From: a virus
Length of the DNA: 61,005 nucleotides
Direction: 5' to 3' (one strand)
IMG/VR virus record: IMGVR_UViG_3300046796_000499
Location: 1-61,005 of that record
Below, one piece after another: positions 16,196 to 24,709 of this stretch; positions within the stretch are counted from its first letter, which is position 1; each line of letters opens with the position of its first letter. A model generated the notes under the pieces. The model ran no database searches. It worked only from the letters and a program-made list of their open reading frames with translations, and was not told the origin of the DNA. Position numbers and translations under genes: made by a program.

Positions 16196-16492
16196 TTACT
16201 TCCGGATCCCCTCGGGGGCCTTGAGGTACGAGAGCCCCATCGGGTCCTCTACCGTCGACACCATCGGGGTCTGGCCCGGATCGGGGCTGTAGCCGCCCGT
16301 GGTCGCCGGAGGCCCGCCCTGGACCGCCACCACCGGCAGCTCGGAATCGGAAAACCAGGCGCCGGCGGGGGCGCCGTCGTGCTGGTAGTCCTCCACCTGC
16401 TCGGGCAGAGCCGGCACGCCGCCGTTGCCCACGTTGCCACCGGTATCACCGCTCATCGCGATCGTTCGGGGAGTGCGTTCGGGTTCAGCCAT
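16196..16492 (-). CDS. Unknown small protein of the head module (98 aa)
   Basis: This 98-residue protein is Gly/Pro-rich and acidic (MAEPERTPRTIAMSGDTGGN...) and looks mostly disordered. It ends four bases before the next start. I do not recognise it. It could be a minor virion or assembly protein. Confidence 0.55.
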   Translation of the reverse strand: MAEPERTPRTIAMSGDTGGNVGNGGVPALPEQVEDYQHDGAPAGAWFSDSELPVVAVQGGPPATTGGYSPDPGQTPMVSTVEDPMGLSYLKAPEGIRK

Positions 16493-16503
16493 GGTTCCAG
16501 TTT

Positions 16504-16539
16504 GGCACAGCCGGCCGATCGGGTCTAGCCGGCCGTGCC
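16504..16539 (-). terminator. 12-bp hairpin with minus-strand G-U pair
   Basis: GGCACAGCCGGC (16504-16515) and GCCGGCCGTGCC (16528-16539) pair at 11 of 12 positions. The A-C mismatch at 16509/16534 on the plus strand becomes a U-G wobble in minus-strand RNA, so the structure fits the direction of transcription. It follows the stop at 16555. There is no U tract. Confidence 0.6.
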
Positions 16540-16554
16540 CTGAGTGCCGGGACC

Positions 16555-16758
16555 TCAGCTGTTCAACGCGTCTTGGACGTTCTGGACAGTCTGGGCCTGG
16601 GCCTGGAAGCTCGCCTTGCGACTCTCGAGCTGCCCCTGGAGCGAGGCCACCGCCGCCGTGTGGGTCGCGCCCGCGCCCGTGACCGGGCCGCCGGGAATGA
16701 TGTTGGAGGGGCTAGGGGAGTCGTTGGCCGTCAGTACGAGGGTGATGTTGAGCGCCAT
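16555..16758 (-). CDS. Small unknown protein (67 aa)
   Basis: ATG at 16758 (MALNITLVLTANDSPSPSN) has GAAAGGA as a ribosome site ten bases upstream; the longer open frame to 16812 lacks one. Residues 35-67 form one Gln/Ala-rich amphipathic helix (VASLQGQLESRKASFQAQAQ). It may multimerise as a coiled coil. Function is unknown. Confidence 0.6.
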   Translation of the reverse strand: MALNITLVLTANDSPSPSNIIPGGPVTGAGATHTAAVASLQGQLESRKASFQAQAQTVQNVQDALNS

Positions 16759-16826
16759 GGAAGAATCCTTTCGGGTTTCCTCCAGACTTCCAGGACTCAC
16801 CCGGCCCCGCAACCACCCCGCGGGGG

Positions 16827-17195
16827 TCAGTAGGGGACTTTGCGCTCTCCGGGGCGGGCTTGCGCCGGCATATCCTCGGGACTGTCGGGCAGCCCGTAGC
16901 GCTGCTCTCGGTATTCGGCATCCTCATCGAGCCGCGCCTGGGCGCGCTGCGGCGACTCGGGGCCGCAATTGGCGTAGGGGCTGGCGTTGTAGCCGCTCAG
17001 AAACTGCCGAGCGTCCCGCTCTCGCTCGTATTGCTGCAGCTCCCAGACCGCCTGAGTGCGCTGGGCCAGGCCATCGCCGGTCGGGTAGTCCTCTGCCAAG
17101 AGGAACGGCCGCGCCGGCAGCTCGGGGACCTGCTCGATCTGCTGCTCGTAGCTCAGACTATCGAATACCTCGGAAACGGGATCCGCCTTGGCCAT
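16827..17195 (-). CDS. Unknown charged protein of the head module (122 aa)
   Basis: The 122-residue product, MAKADPVSEVFDSLSYEQQI onwards, is rich in Glu, Arg, Gln and Tyr and predicted mainly helical and disordered. It contains no recognisable domain. It lies between the macro-domain gene and small head-module genes. Confidence 0.6.
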   Translation of the reverse strand: MAKADPVSEVFDSLSYEQQIEQVPELPARPFLLAEDYPTGDGLAQRTQAVWELQQYERERDARQFLSGYNASPYANCGPESPQRAQARLDEDAEYREQRYGLPDSPEDMPAQARPGERKVPY

Positions 17196-17210
17196 CCCCG
17201 AAGGGTACGC

Positions 17211-17816
17211 CTAGCCCGAGCTCCGGACAAGCTCACCGTCCCGCACCGCCAGGCCCGCGCCCGCGATCGCGTCGTTCAGCATACCCAGGCCCGCCACCGC
17301 CGCATTGAGCCCCACCCGGTAGCCGAGGTCCTCGAGCGGGAACTCCCAGTCGCAAACGGTGAATCTGTCGTCCGGCAAAAACAGCTGCAGGAGCGGCAGC
17401 ACCTCTACCGGCTCGAGGCCACCGTTCCCGCAGCCCGGAAAGCCGAGCGCGATGGGGCCTCGATGCCGGGTGAGCTGGGTGAGGCTCACCCGGATCACGT
17501 CCAGCCGTGCCTTTTGGTCCCACGAGCGCTCAGGGTTGGCAAAGTCCAGCAGTGGCTTGACCGGAAAGAAGATCAACCGATCGATCTCCACCACCGGCAC
17601 CGTGAGGAGGTGTCTGGGCCAGCGCCCATTGGCCCAGTGCCGGCAGTATTGCCCGTACCACCGCGGCAGCCAGGGGAACCGCTTCGCCGCCTGCAAGGCC
17701 ATCCCCGCGCCCATGTTGTTTTCGTGGTCCTTGGCGCTCCAGCCCACGTTGGTGGTGATGACGATCTTCTCACCGCGATCGTAGCGCTCCCACAGATCGG
17801 CCTGCTCGTGTCTCAT
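17211..17816 (-). CDS. Macro domain (ADP-ribose-binding) protein
   Basis: The 201-residue protein has the macro-domain pattern. A first loop is KIVITTNVGWSAKDHENNMG with GAGMALQAAKRFP (about residues 16-48), where Asn and the Gly-rich segment contact ADP-ribose. A second loop is ALGFPGCGNGGLEPVEVLPL (about 122-141). The overall order resembles DarG/TARG1-type proteins that bind or remove ADP-ribose. In a phage it could reverse host ADP-ribosylation defence such as DarT-type toxins, or bind ADP-ribose-derived signals; that is inference. Its ATG follows a stem-loop/GAAAG leader. Confidence 0.85.
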   Translation of the reverse strand: MRHEQADLWERYDRGEKIVITTNVGWSAKDHENNMGAGMALQAAKRFPWLPRWYGQYCRHWANGRWPRHLLTVPVVEIDRLIFFPVKPLLDFANPERSWDQKARLDVIRVSLTQLTRHRGPIALGFPGCGNGGLEPVEVLPLLQLFLPDDRFTVCDWEFPLEDLGYRVGLNAAVAGLGMLNDAIAGAGLAVRDGELVRSSG

Positions 17817-17819
17817 TCG

Positions 17820-17850
17820 CTTTCTCTTTCTCGCCCCCTCGGTGGGGCAT
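17820..17850 (-). promoter_or_regulatory. Stem-loop/GAAAG leader of the macro-domain gene
   Basis: Minus-strand GCCCC and GGGGC (17833-17837 with 17844-17848) form the stem; GAGAAAGAGAAAGCG then leads to the ATG at 17816. The arms are exchanged relative to most other copies, a compensatory form. Confidence 0.65.
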
Positions 17851-17860
17851 GGACGAACCT

Positions 17861-18193
17861 CTACCAGTCGTGTCGCATCGCGGCCACGAGCGCGCTCACC
17901 GTCTCGTAGCGTTTTTTTCCCACGGTCCGCAGCCGGACGTGCTTTTCGTACAGCTCAAGGGTCATCGGTCGGAGCTCGAACGTGTCGCCCCGCACGTCCC
18001 GAAACTTGTAGTGCTCGGCGTCCTCCTCGAGCACCTGGTCCACGAGGAATACCCGCTCGTGGCTCTCCTGCCAGATCACCCAGTGTGGACCGCCCCACTG
18101 GGGGACGAACTGCGGATCCATCCCCGCCACCACGTCGTCCCGCGAGGAGAGAATGACCACCGCCTCCGGCCAGGTAAATACCGCCGCCGCCAC
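17861..18193 (-). CDS. Unknown protein coupled to the MuF gene (110 aa)
   Basis: GTG at 18193 overlaps the last base of the MuF stop (TAGTG). The 110-residue product contains WGGPHWVIWQESHERVFLVD and FRDVRGDTFELRPMTLELYE, a mainly beta pattern. Because it is coupled to MuF, whose C-terminus looks toxin-like, it could be a partner or immunity protein, but it could equally be an ordinary virion protein. The frame is open far upstream only as the antiphase shadow of MuF. Confidence 0.65.
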   Translation of the reverse strand: MAAAVFTWPEAVVILSSRDDVVAGMDPQFVPQWGGPHWVIWQESHERVFLVDQVLEEDAEHYKFRDVRGDTFELRPMTLELYEKHVRLRTVGKKRYETVSALVAAMRHDW

Positions 18194-21100
18194 TAGCGAC
18201 GCAATACCACGAACTCCTCGAGCGGCACGCCGTTGATCTCGGTGAGCCCTTCCTTGCGGAGGCGGGTAATCAGCTCCTCCCGATCGCTCGCCTCGCGCGC
18301 CACCACCCGACGGATGGAGGAGCGGGGCACCTGCCGCTGCAGCATCAGCTCGTTGTCGCCCTGCAGCCGCCCCTCGCGCGCCAGAGCGGCCATCTCGGAC
18401 ACGGTTTCGCGCTGGTGGTGGGCGCCGACTTTGCCGTAATTGTCCGCATTGGTGAAATACGCATCCAGGCGCCCCGCCTCGCTCGGGTCGATCTGGTACG
18501 TCCACCGCGCGTACAGGCCTCCCACGTCCGCCGGATCGCTGGTCACCAGCCGGACGAACGCACTGTCCGCGCCGCCCGTTTCGAAGTCCCGGCCCGTGCT
18601 CTGGCCCTGGATGAAAAGCCCGCGCTGGTAGCGCTCGCGGCTCGAGAGTAGGCCGTCCTCCTCGCGCCGGAGGGTCATCTCCACGATGTCCGCGCCCTTG
18701 TCGGTGGTGTGGCTCAGCCACTTGACCCCCGCCTTTTCGAGCTCTTGGCTCAGTTCGGGGCTGTAGAGAGCATGGTGGCCCGGCGCCACCTCGCGCAATT
18801 CCGCCCCCGCCTCGATCTGGGCCAGCTTGGGGTTGCGCTGGACGCTTTTTTCCCACACCTGCTGAACGGCTGCGGGCGACCGGTCCTTGAGGGTTCGCAG
18901 TTCCCGAGCACTGTCCGGATCGGCGTAGGCCATGATCTTGGCGCGCTGGTAGGCCTCGAGGGATTTCCCTTTCGGCTTGGCCGTACCGATCCCGAGCGTC
19001 TTGAACCCCTCCTCGGCCTTGGCGAAAATGTCGGCATCGTTGGCCGGCATCGCGAACCGCAGCTCCACCACGTTGTGCGTGGCGGCCAGTTCCGAGCCGC
19101 CCACCGATTTGCTCTTGAGCATCGTGATCTGGACGCCGTTTTTCTGGGTCCCGATCGCCTTGGACCCTTCGGGTTTCTGCGAAATCGTGGTGTTGGCGTA
19201 CTCGAGCGCCTCGGTCTCGAGGCTCGCTTTTTTCTTGTAGCCGTAGTCCGTTTCCCGAGCTCCCGCCGACTCGAGCCGCTTTCGCACCTCCTCGCCTCGG
19301 TGCTCGGTCACCTTGAACCGGACCACCACCTCCTGCCGGGCGCCGACTTTCTCCTGGGTGAACGAAACCCCAAAGTTCTCGATGTAGTCCTCGTCCATCA
19401 GTACCCCCACCCCCGCGCGGTTCGGCTTGAGGTGCTCGGCCACGTCCTTGGCCACGCTGCCTTTCAGATCGGCCTGGGGCCGCTCGGGGGCCTGCCACTT
19501 CTCGCTCCAGGCCTTGGCCGCGCCTCCACTCGCGGTCTTGTTCACCACCTTGGCCACCGGCTTGGCCGCCGCCGCTGCCTTGGCTGCCGCTGCCGCATCC
19601 GCCGCCGCGTGCCCCTGCAGCTCCGCCAGTTTCTGCCCCACCTCGATGGCGTAGGCCGTCGCCTCCACCTGCTGGGTGAAGGTCATGTGGGGGTGGGTGC
19701 TCTCGATGCTCGCGGGGGGCTTGACCACCCAATGCGGCTCGGCCTCGGTGCCCTCCTGGAAGTAGTAGGCGACTTTTTTGCCGCCCTGATACACGTCCAC
19801 GTAGTTTTTCCCACCGCTCGGGGTGGGTTTCAGCTCCGCCTGGGCCGCCTCGAGCTTGAGGTCCTCCCAGTCCTTGACCACTTGGTGCAGGTAGGCCGCC
19901 TTGCCCTGGGCGCTCATCGCCAACACCTCGGTCACCTCCCCCGGCAGCACCATCGGGTTGCCCGCCACCAGGGCGTGGATCTCCTGCTCGGTGAACGCCT
20001 CCGCCGCCACCTTCAAATCGGCGTTGTGCGCCAGGAGCGCTGCCTTCTTTTGGGCCAACAGCTGCTCGGGGCTCAGCACCGGGACGGGTGGCTTTTTCGG
20101 CTTGGGCTTGGGCCACTCGAGCTGGGGTTGGAGCTGCTTGCCGAGCTGCTTGGTCAGGTTCCCGAGCTGCAGCGGATTGCTGATCTTGCCGATCGCGCTC
20201 TCGGCGGACTTGCCCGTCACCTGGCTGTAGAGCTCACCAAACACCTTGGGCTTGGTCTTGGCCAGGTGCTTGAGGGTGTCGGTTACATCCTTGTGGCTCT
20301 CGAACCCTGCCTCCGGATTGTTGTGCCAGGACTCCTTGTAGCCCTTCACCTCGGCCTGTAGCGCCGCTGCGCGCTCGGCCGCCAGCGCCTCGGCCTTTGC
20401 CGCGCGCTCGGCCGCCAGGGCCTCCGCCTTGGCCTGGGCGATCGCCTTTTTCTGCACCAGGTAGGCCTCGGCCTTGGCCTTGGCGGCGCTGAACTTGTCC
20501 CCCGGCACCGTCGCATGCACCAGCTTGTCGGCCGCCGCCTGCAGCGCCGCAGCGTCGGCCAGCTTGGCGTGCCCGAGCAGCTCGGTGCCCTCGGCCTGGG
20601 CGGCTTGCGCCTTGGCCTGGGCGAGAGAGTAGGCTTGCGCCTGCTCCTTCACCGCGGTGGCCTGGGCCTTCTGTGCCAGCACCTTGGCCTTGGCCTTCTG
20701 CAGCGCGTCCTTGAGCTCCCCCTTGCGCTTCTCTCCCAGGGGGGTGGGCTGGGCATCCACCACCGCCTGGGCCTGCACCTCGGCGGGCGGAGCCTGGGTG
20801 GCGGGGGTCGGCTCCCAGTGCGGCCGCCAGGGTATGATGGTCTCCCGGTCGTTCGGGCGCGCGGGGGGATGCAGGTACTGCCGGCCCGCCCCGTCGATGA
20901 ACATCTCCTCCAGCTTGCGGATCTGGCCGTGCACCGCGATCGAATCGGGCGCCGTCCGGGTGTCGAAAATGGCCAGAATCTTCTTTTGCAGGTCCGGGAA
21001 CTCCGTCTCCCTCAGCACGTTCATTCCCTGCAAGGCGCCGGCGCTGAGCGCGTGGGCATTCTCCGTGCGCACGATGCGCTCGGCCCAGTAGCGCCGCTTG

Positions 21101-21741
21101 ACGTAGCTGGTCGGCTCGGGGAACGAGGCGGGCTCGTTTTCATGCAGGCTGTGCGCCGAATGACCCCCCATCTTGCCCGCCTCCACCAGGCGCGAGACGG
21201 TCTGCTCGTGGGTGAGGCCCTCGAGCTTGCTCGTCCGCAGCACCCGCTCGAAATCCCCCACCATCGCTTTGCCGTAGCGGTTCCAGCTCGCCTGGTGTTT
21301 CTGCAGGAGCGACGCGCCCGGCCCCCGGACGACCGCGTCCTGCATTTGCTGGGTCTCGAGCGCGAGCGGGCGGGTGATGCCGGTGAACTTGGCCTCCATC
21401 GTCTTGGCCACGTGGACCGTGTCGGCCACGCTCGCTTTCATCGCCTTTAGGGCGGTCGCGTGGCTCACCCCGGTGAGGCGCTTTTCCAGATACTCGGTCA
21501 CCAGCCCGATCTGCTTGCGGTACACCGTGGCCGAGGCCTCGGTAAACTTGCCCGTGGGGCCGCCATTGTTCTGGACGACGGTGTGCAGCCGATCGGAAAG
21601 GTTCTTGTCGGCCTCTTTGAGCACCTGCAGGGTAGTGCCGAGCCCGCTTTTCCAGACCTGCTGGGCTTGTCTCAGGCTCTCATGGACGGCCGCCTCCGCC
21701 GGGTCGACGGGCGCCGGGGCCTTCTTGGCCGCCTTGGCCAC
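18193..21741 (-). CDS. MuF-type head morphogenesis protein with long toxin-like C-terminus
   Basis: This is a 1182-residue protein. Residues about 215-315 carry the MuF minor head domain: ERIVRTENAHALSAGALQGM, then KKILAIFDTRTAPDSIAVHG. A 350-residue Lys/Ala/Gln coiled region follows, then globular domains. The last 172 residues (from about 1011, HTTDKGADIV, with GLLSSRERYQRG, TGGADSAFVRL and NELMLQRQVPRSSIRRVV) resemble an ADP-ribosyltransferase-like effector domain. MuF proteins normally line the portal side of the head; three times the usual length suggests an ejected effector. The C-terminal activity is inference. Confidence 0.85.
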   Translation of the reverse strand: MAKAAKKAPAPVDPAEAAVHESLRQAQQVWKSGLGTTLQVLKEADKNLSDRLHTVVQNNGGPTGKFTEASATVYRKQIGLVTEYLEKRLTGVSHATALKAMKASVADTVHVAKTMEAKFTGITRPLALETQQMQDAVVRGPGASLLQKHQASWNRYGKAMVGDFERVLRTSKLEGLTHEQTVSRLVEAGKMGGHSAHSLHENEPASFPEPTSYVKRRYWAERIVRTENAHALSAGALQGMNVLRETEFPDLQKKILAIFDTRTAPDSIAVHGQIRKLEEMFIDGAGRQYLHPPARPNDRETIIPWRPHWEPTPATQAPPAEVQAQAVVDAQPTPLGEKRKGELKDALQKAKAKVLAQKAQATAVKEQAQAYSLAQAKAQAAQAEGTELLGHAKLADAAALQAAADKLVHATVPGDKFSAAKAKAEAYLVQKKAIAQAKAEALAAERAAKAEALAAERAAALQAEVKGYKESWHNNPEAGFESHKDVTDTLKHLAKTKPKVFGELYSQVTGKSAESAIGKISNPLQLGNLTKQLGKQLQPQLEWPKPKPKKPPVPVLSPEQLLAQKKAALLAHNADLKVAAEAFTEQEIHALVAGNPMVLPGEVTEVLAMSAQGKAAYLHQVVKDWEDLKLEAAQAELKPTPSGGKNYVDVYQGGKKVAYYFQEGTEAEPHWVVKPPASIESTHPHMTFTQQVEATAYAIEVGQKLAELQGHAAADAAAAAKAAAAAKPVAKVVNKTASGGAAKAWSEKWQAPERPQADLKGSVAKDVAEHLKPNRAGVGVLMDEDYIENFGVSFTQEKVGARQEVVVRFKVTEHRGEEVRKRLESAGARETDYGYKKKASLETEALEYANTTISQKPEGSKAIGTQKNGVQITMLKSKSVGGSELAATHNVVELRFAMPANDADIFAKAEEGFKTLGIGTAKPKGKSLEAYQRAKIMAYADPDSARELRTLKDRSPAAVQQVWEKSVQRNPKLAQIEAGAELREVAPGHHALYSPELSQELEKAGVKWLSHTTDKGADIVEMTLRREEDGLLSSRERYQRGLFIQGQSTGRDFETGGADSAFVRLVTSDPADVGGLYARWTYQIDPSEAGRLDAYFTNADNYGKVGAHHQRETVSEMAALAREGRLQGDNELMLQRQVPRSSIRRVVAREASDREELITRLRKEGLTEINGVPLEEFVVLRR

Positions 21742-21744
21742 CCG

Positions 21745-23421
21745 TTACTCCTCCGCGCTGCCGTCGCCGCCCGGAACGCCGTTGCGTGCGTCCGCTTCCG
21801 ACTGCCGATCGATGAGCTGGCCTTGCTCCTCCACCTGGGTCGCGCGTTCCACGTCGATCTCCGCCAGCTCCTGGTCCACGTCCGTCACCCCAAACACCGG
21901 AGCGGTGAACTTCACCGCCGTGCGCTGGCTGATCGTCTGGCCCTTGGCCGCCACCGCGGCGGTCACCATCGCCTGGACGTCCGGCATCGTCGGCTGGAAG
22001 TAGGGCGGCCACTTGAGCTCGAGCCGATCGCTCTCGCCCGGGACCCGATCGGTCACCACCTCCTCGCTCTCGGCGGGGTCTCCGGGGGCCGCTCGGGGCT
22101 TGTCCTGGGTCTGCACCTTCGGCGGCAGCACCACCACCGGGCGCTGCTGGATCCGCACCCCGTCGGCGGTGGTCTGGATGGGGCCCGGCTCGATGCTCGT
22201 AATCAGCCGCGCCGCCCGGAGCATGCCGCGCAGCACCTTGACGATGAGCGCGCCGTACTGCACCCGCAGCAGGTCGCATTGGTTGCACATCGGCAGATAG
22301 AGCATTTTCATGGCGAGCGAGCTCTGGGCCTTGGCCGCCATCTTGTCCGGGTCACCGATGACCACCCCGGCCGTGTTCAGACAGACCCGCACGATGGCGT
22401 CCGCCTGATCGTTGCCCGTTTTGAGCGAGGTGCCCTGTAGCTCCAGATACTCGGCGCCGCCCTTGGCAAAAATGGCCTGCCCCGAGCCCTTCTGCACTAC
22501 CCCGAGGTTCTTGGTCGCGTCATCCTTGATGACGAGCGTGGGGTCCACGTTGGCGATCGTGCCCTTGGTGGTGGCGCTCAGTAGGTGGTTGATCTTGTCG
22601 AAATTGTCCTCCAGACCCTCGATGTCCGAGATCCCGTCCTCCCGCTCGGTGTCGGGTAGGTTCTGGGTCCAGTAGACCGGGCATTCGCCATAGCCGTGGC
22701 GCACCGTGTAGGAGCGGACTCCGGTCGCCCACGTCCCGGCCTTGGCGAGCTCGTCCGGGATCGGGTCCCACACCGTCTCGATCTGCTCATCCCAGTACCG
22801 GGCAAAATAGAAATCCTTTTCCACCGGTTTGCCGTCGGGCAGAAACACCGTCCGCTGGTAGCGATAGGTCTTGAGCACCGCGCCCAGGACGTGCTCGTCC
22901 TTGTCGACCCAGCGCTGGGGGTACATGTGTTTTGCCTCGTGGGCCTTCACCCGCGGCACCCCGTCCACGAAGCTGAAACTCAAGCACGCCGTTCCCGAGC
23001 CGCCGCCCTGGTTTCGCGCCTCCTGCATCCGCTCTTGTAGCCGGCTCTCGGTCGCCAGCGCCTTGACGTAATCCTCGGCCTCGTCATCGCCGGGAACCGT
23101 CACCTCCGGCCAGCTCTCCTCCCCCATCGCCATCGCCGTCAGGCGCCCAATGATGACTTTGCCGAGGTTATACCGGACGTTGGGGCGGCGCTTGTCCAGC
23201 ATCACGTAGTAGCCGGGAAACACCGCCTGCTCCCCGCCGTACCCGATGCCGTAGCCATCCCAGTTGTGTCTGAGCCGATCGTATTGCCGGCAGCTGGCGT
23301 ACTGGTCGAGCCGATCGAGGATCTGAAAGCGCCGCCCTTGACAGAGCGCATCGAGCCGCAGCCGGGGCAAGTCCGGCACGTTGAGCTGGAGGGTGTCGGC
23401 GGAATTGAGCGCTGCGGCCAT
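21745..23421 (-). CDS. Portal protein
   Basis: This 558-residue protein sits between terminase and MuF genes and has portal-like features: a long alpha/beta body with repeated WD-rich segments (DFYFARYWDEQIETVWDPIP), KINHLLSATTKGTIANVDPT, a helical stem-like part (AKAQSSLAMKMLYLPMCNQC) and an acidic disordered C-terminus. It forms the dodecameric DNA gate of the head. The start is ATG 23421, preceded by the 12-nt sequence shared with the tape measure gene. The assignment is firm from length and synteny. Confidence 0.85.
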   Translation of the reverse strand: MAAALNSADTLQLNVPDLPRLRLDALCQGRRFQILDRLDQYASCRQYDRLRHNWDGYGIGYGGEQAVFPGYYVMLDKRRPNVRYNLGKVIIGRLTAMAMGEESWPEVTVPGDDEAEDYVKALATESRLQERMQEARNQGGGSGTACLSFSFVDGVPRVKAHEAKHMYPQRWVDKDEHVLGAVLKTYRYQRTVFLPDGKPVEKDFYFARYWDEQIETVWDPIPDELAKAGTWATGVRSYTVRHGYGECPVYWTQNLPDTEREDGISDIEGLEDNFDKINHLLSATTKGTIANVDPTLVIKDDATKNLGVVQKGSGQAIFAKGGAEYLELQGTSLKTGNDQADAIVRVCLNTAGVVIGDPDKMAAKAQSSLAMKMLYLPMCNQCDLLRVQYGALIVKVLRGMLRAARLITSIEPGPIQTTADGVRIQQRPVVVLPPKVQTQDKPRAAPGDPAESEEVVTDRVPGESDRLELKWPPYFQPTMPDVQAMVTAAVAAKGQTISQRTAVKFTAPVFGVTDVDQELAEIDVERATQVEEQGQLIDRQSEADARNGVPGGDGSAEE

Positions 23422-23504
23422 CGGCTCCGGAGTCTACCCTGCCCCGGCCCGGTACACTATGTGGTCGGTGCAGGTTCCGAGCCTGCTGAGGTTGCCCGGC
23501 GCGT

Positions 23505-23762
23505 TTACCGCGCGCCCCCGCTCCGTACGGGATTAACCGACCGTGAACTTTGCCGCAGCTCGCGCCGCCGGCGTTTCTTCTCTGCCCGCCACCAGGGCCC
23601 GAGCCGCCGCCGCAGCTCGCGCGCGCGCCAGCACCGAATGAGCTCCAGCGTCGCCTCCGCCGCCGCACTCTCGGCAAACGGCAGCACGTAGCACCCGCCC
23701 ACCGTCGGGAGGCTGGCCTCCCTCAGCTCGGCCACCATGGCTCGCATCTCCGCCAGCGTCAC
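23505..23762 (-). CDS. Unknown small protein (85 aa)
   Basis: GTG at 23762 overlaps the preceding stop as GTGA. The product, MTLAEMRAMVAELREASLPT onwards, is helical with an Arg/Lys-rich second half (WWRAEKKRRRRELRQSSRS), which may bind nucleic acid. It lies between TerL-side small genes and the portal gene. It is not recognised. Confidence 0.55.
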   Translation of the reverse strand: MTLAEMRAMVAELREASLPTVGGCYVLPFAESAAAEATLELIRCWRARELRRRLGPWWRAEKKRRRRELRQSSRSVNPVRSGGAR

Positions 23763-23959
23763 CGCTCCAGCTCCGCCGCCGCCTCGAGCAGCATGATCTC
23801 GCTCCAGCCCGCCTGGCTCGCCGCCTCGATGCTCCCGAACAGGAGCCAGCGCGCCGCGCGCCGCATCGCCCGCATGGCCTCCTCCCCGAGGAGCTCAGGC
23901 ACCTTGCCCGCAGGCGGCCGGCGCCAGTTGCGCAGCTGCCTCGCCGCCGCCTTGCGCAC
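23759..23959 (-). CDS. Unknown small helical protein (66 aa)
   Basis: The start is GTG 23959. The 66 residues (MRKAAARQLRNWRRPPAGKV...) are basic at the N-terminus and then form an Ala-rich helix (RAMRRAARWLLFGSIEAAS). Its stop is coupled to the next gene by GTGA. It has no recognised domain. Confidence 0.5.
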   Translation of the reverse strand: MRKAAARQLRNWRRPPAGKVPELLGEEAMRAMRRAARWLLFGSIEAASQAGWSEIMLLEAAAELER

Positions 23960-23979
23960 CTTGGGAGACGGGCTGCGCG

Positions 23980-24237
23980 CTAGGGCGTCGCGCCTTTTTT
24001 TTCCTTCTTGCGCTCCGCCAGTCGCTCGTCCACCTCGGCCCGGTCCGCCTCGATCTCGGGCTTGCGGTCCACCATCTGGGCCGTCCGGTGCTCGCGGTAT
24101 TTGGCCGCCAGGGCTTCCAGGGCCTCGGCCTCCTTGCCCTCGCCGTACTCGCCCAAGAGCTCCGGGAGCGTCTGACCCACGAACTGCATCAACACCGCAC
24201 CCCAGCTCATCTGGCCTCGCTTTCTGAGATCTGCCAC
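23980..24237 (-). CDS. Unknown small charged protein (85 aa)
   Basis: The 85-residue product starts MADLRKRGQMSWGAVLMQFV and ends with a long Glu/Lys helix (AEVDERLAERKKEKKGA). It is placed in the head module between the membrane-anchored gene and two small coupled genes. It is not recognised. Confidence 0.55.
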   Translation of the reverse strand: MADLRKRGQMSWGAVLMQFVGQTLPELLGEYGEGKEAEALEALAAKYREHRTAQMVDRKPEIEADRAEVDERLAERKKEKKGATP

Positions 24238-24238
24238 G

Positions 24239-24709
24239 TCACGGCCCGCCCTTCTGCAGCTGCATGGCTAGCTCTGCGTTTTCCGCCTGGGCTGCCTCCA
24301 CCACCGCTCGGGCATCGAGCGCCGCCGCCACCACGTCCCGCACCGGTACCGCGCCTGCCTCGGCCTGGGCCATGATTTCGTCCACCCGCTTGACCGCCAG
24401 CGCCACCAGATCGAGCGCCTGGAACGCGTGGTCGCACGCCGCCCGGATGCGCGCCACCGCCCGCTCCGCCTCCGCCGGCTCGGGCAGCTCGGCCGCCGCC
24501 TGCTCGGCGGTGTGGCAACTCTGCACGCTCACCCCGTAAACCTGATCCCCGCGGTGAACCACCTCGTTCACGATGTCCGCCGCGCTCACCGCGGCTTTCT
24601 CGTTGCCTCGCGCCGAGCAGCCGTAGAGCGTGAGCGCAAAGCACGCGATGCCCACCACCGCGTACAAGAGCCACATCACCCGCCAGAACTTTTGCCGCTT
24701 GGTCAGCAT
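24239..24709 (-). CDS. Membrane-anchored periplasmic helical protein (156 aa)
   Basis: The N-terminus is basic (MLTKRQKFWR) followed by one hydrophobic segment (residues 11-30, VMWLLYAVVGIACFALTLYG) ending in GC, so it could be a membrane anchor or a lipoprotein. The rest is a long Ala/Glu coiled coil. This topology resembles inner-membrane spanin (Rz-like) or other phage envelope proteins, but it lies in the head module rather than near the endolysin, so the spanin idea is weak. Confidence 0.6.
   Translation of the reverse strand: MLTKRQKFWRVMWLLYAVVGIACFALTLYGCSARGNEKAAVSAADIVNEVVHRGDQVYGVSVQSCHTAEQAAAELPEPAEAERAVARIRAACDHAFQALDLVALAVKRVDEIMAQAEAGAVPVRDVVAAALDARAVVEAAQAENAELAMQLQKGGP

Noticed and set aside
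17861-20116. 751-residue alternative minus frame overlapping MuF
   Set aside because: Only its last 110 residues (17861-18193) look like protein; the rest is Gly/Arg-rich out-of-phase translation of MuF.
18709-20361. Long plus-strand open frame opposite the MuF gene
   Set aside because: It is an antisense shadow caused by the Ala/Lys codon bias of MuF; no ribosome site, no recognisable domain.
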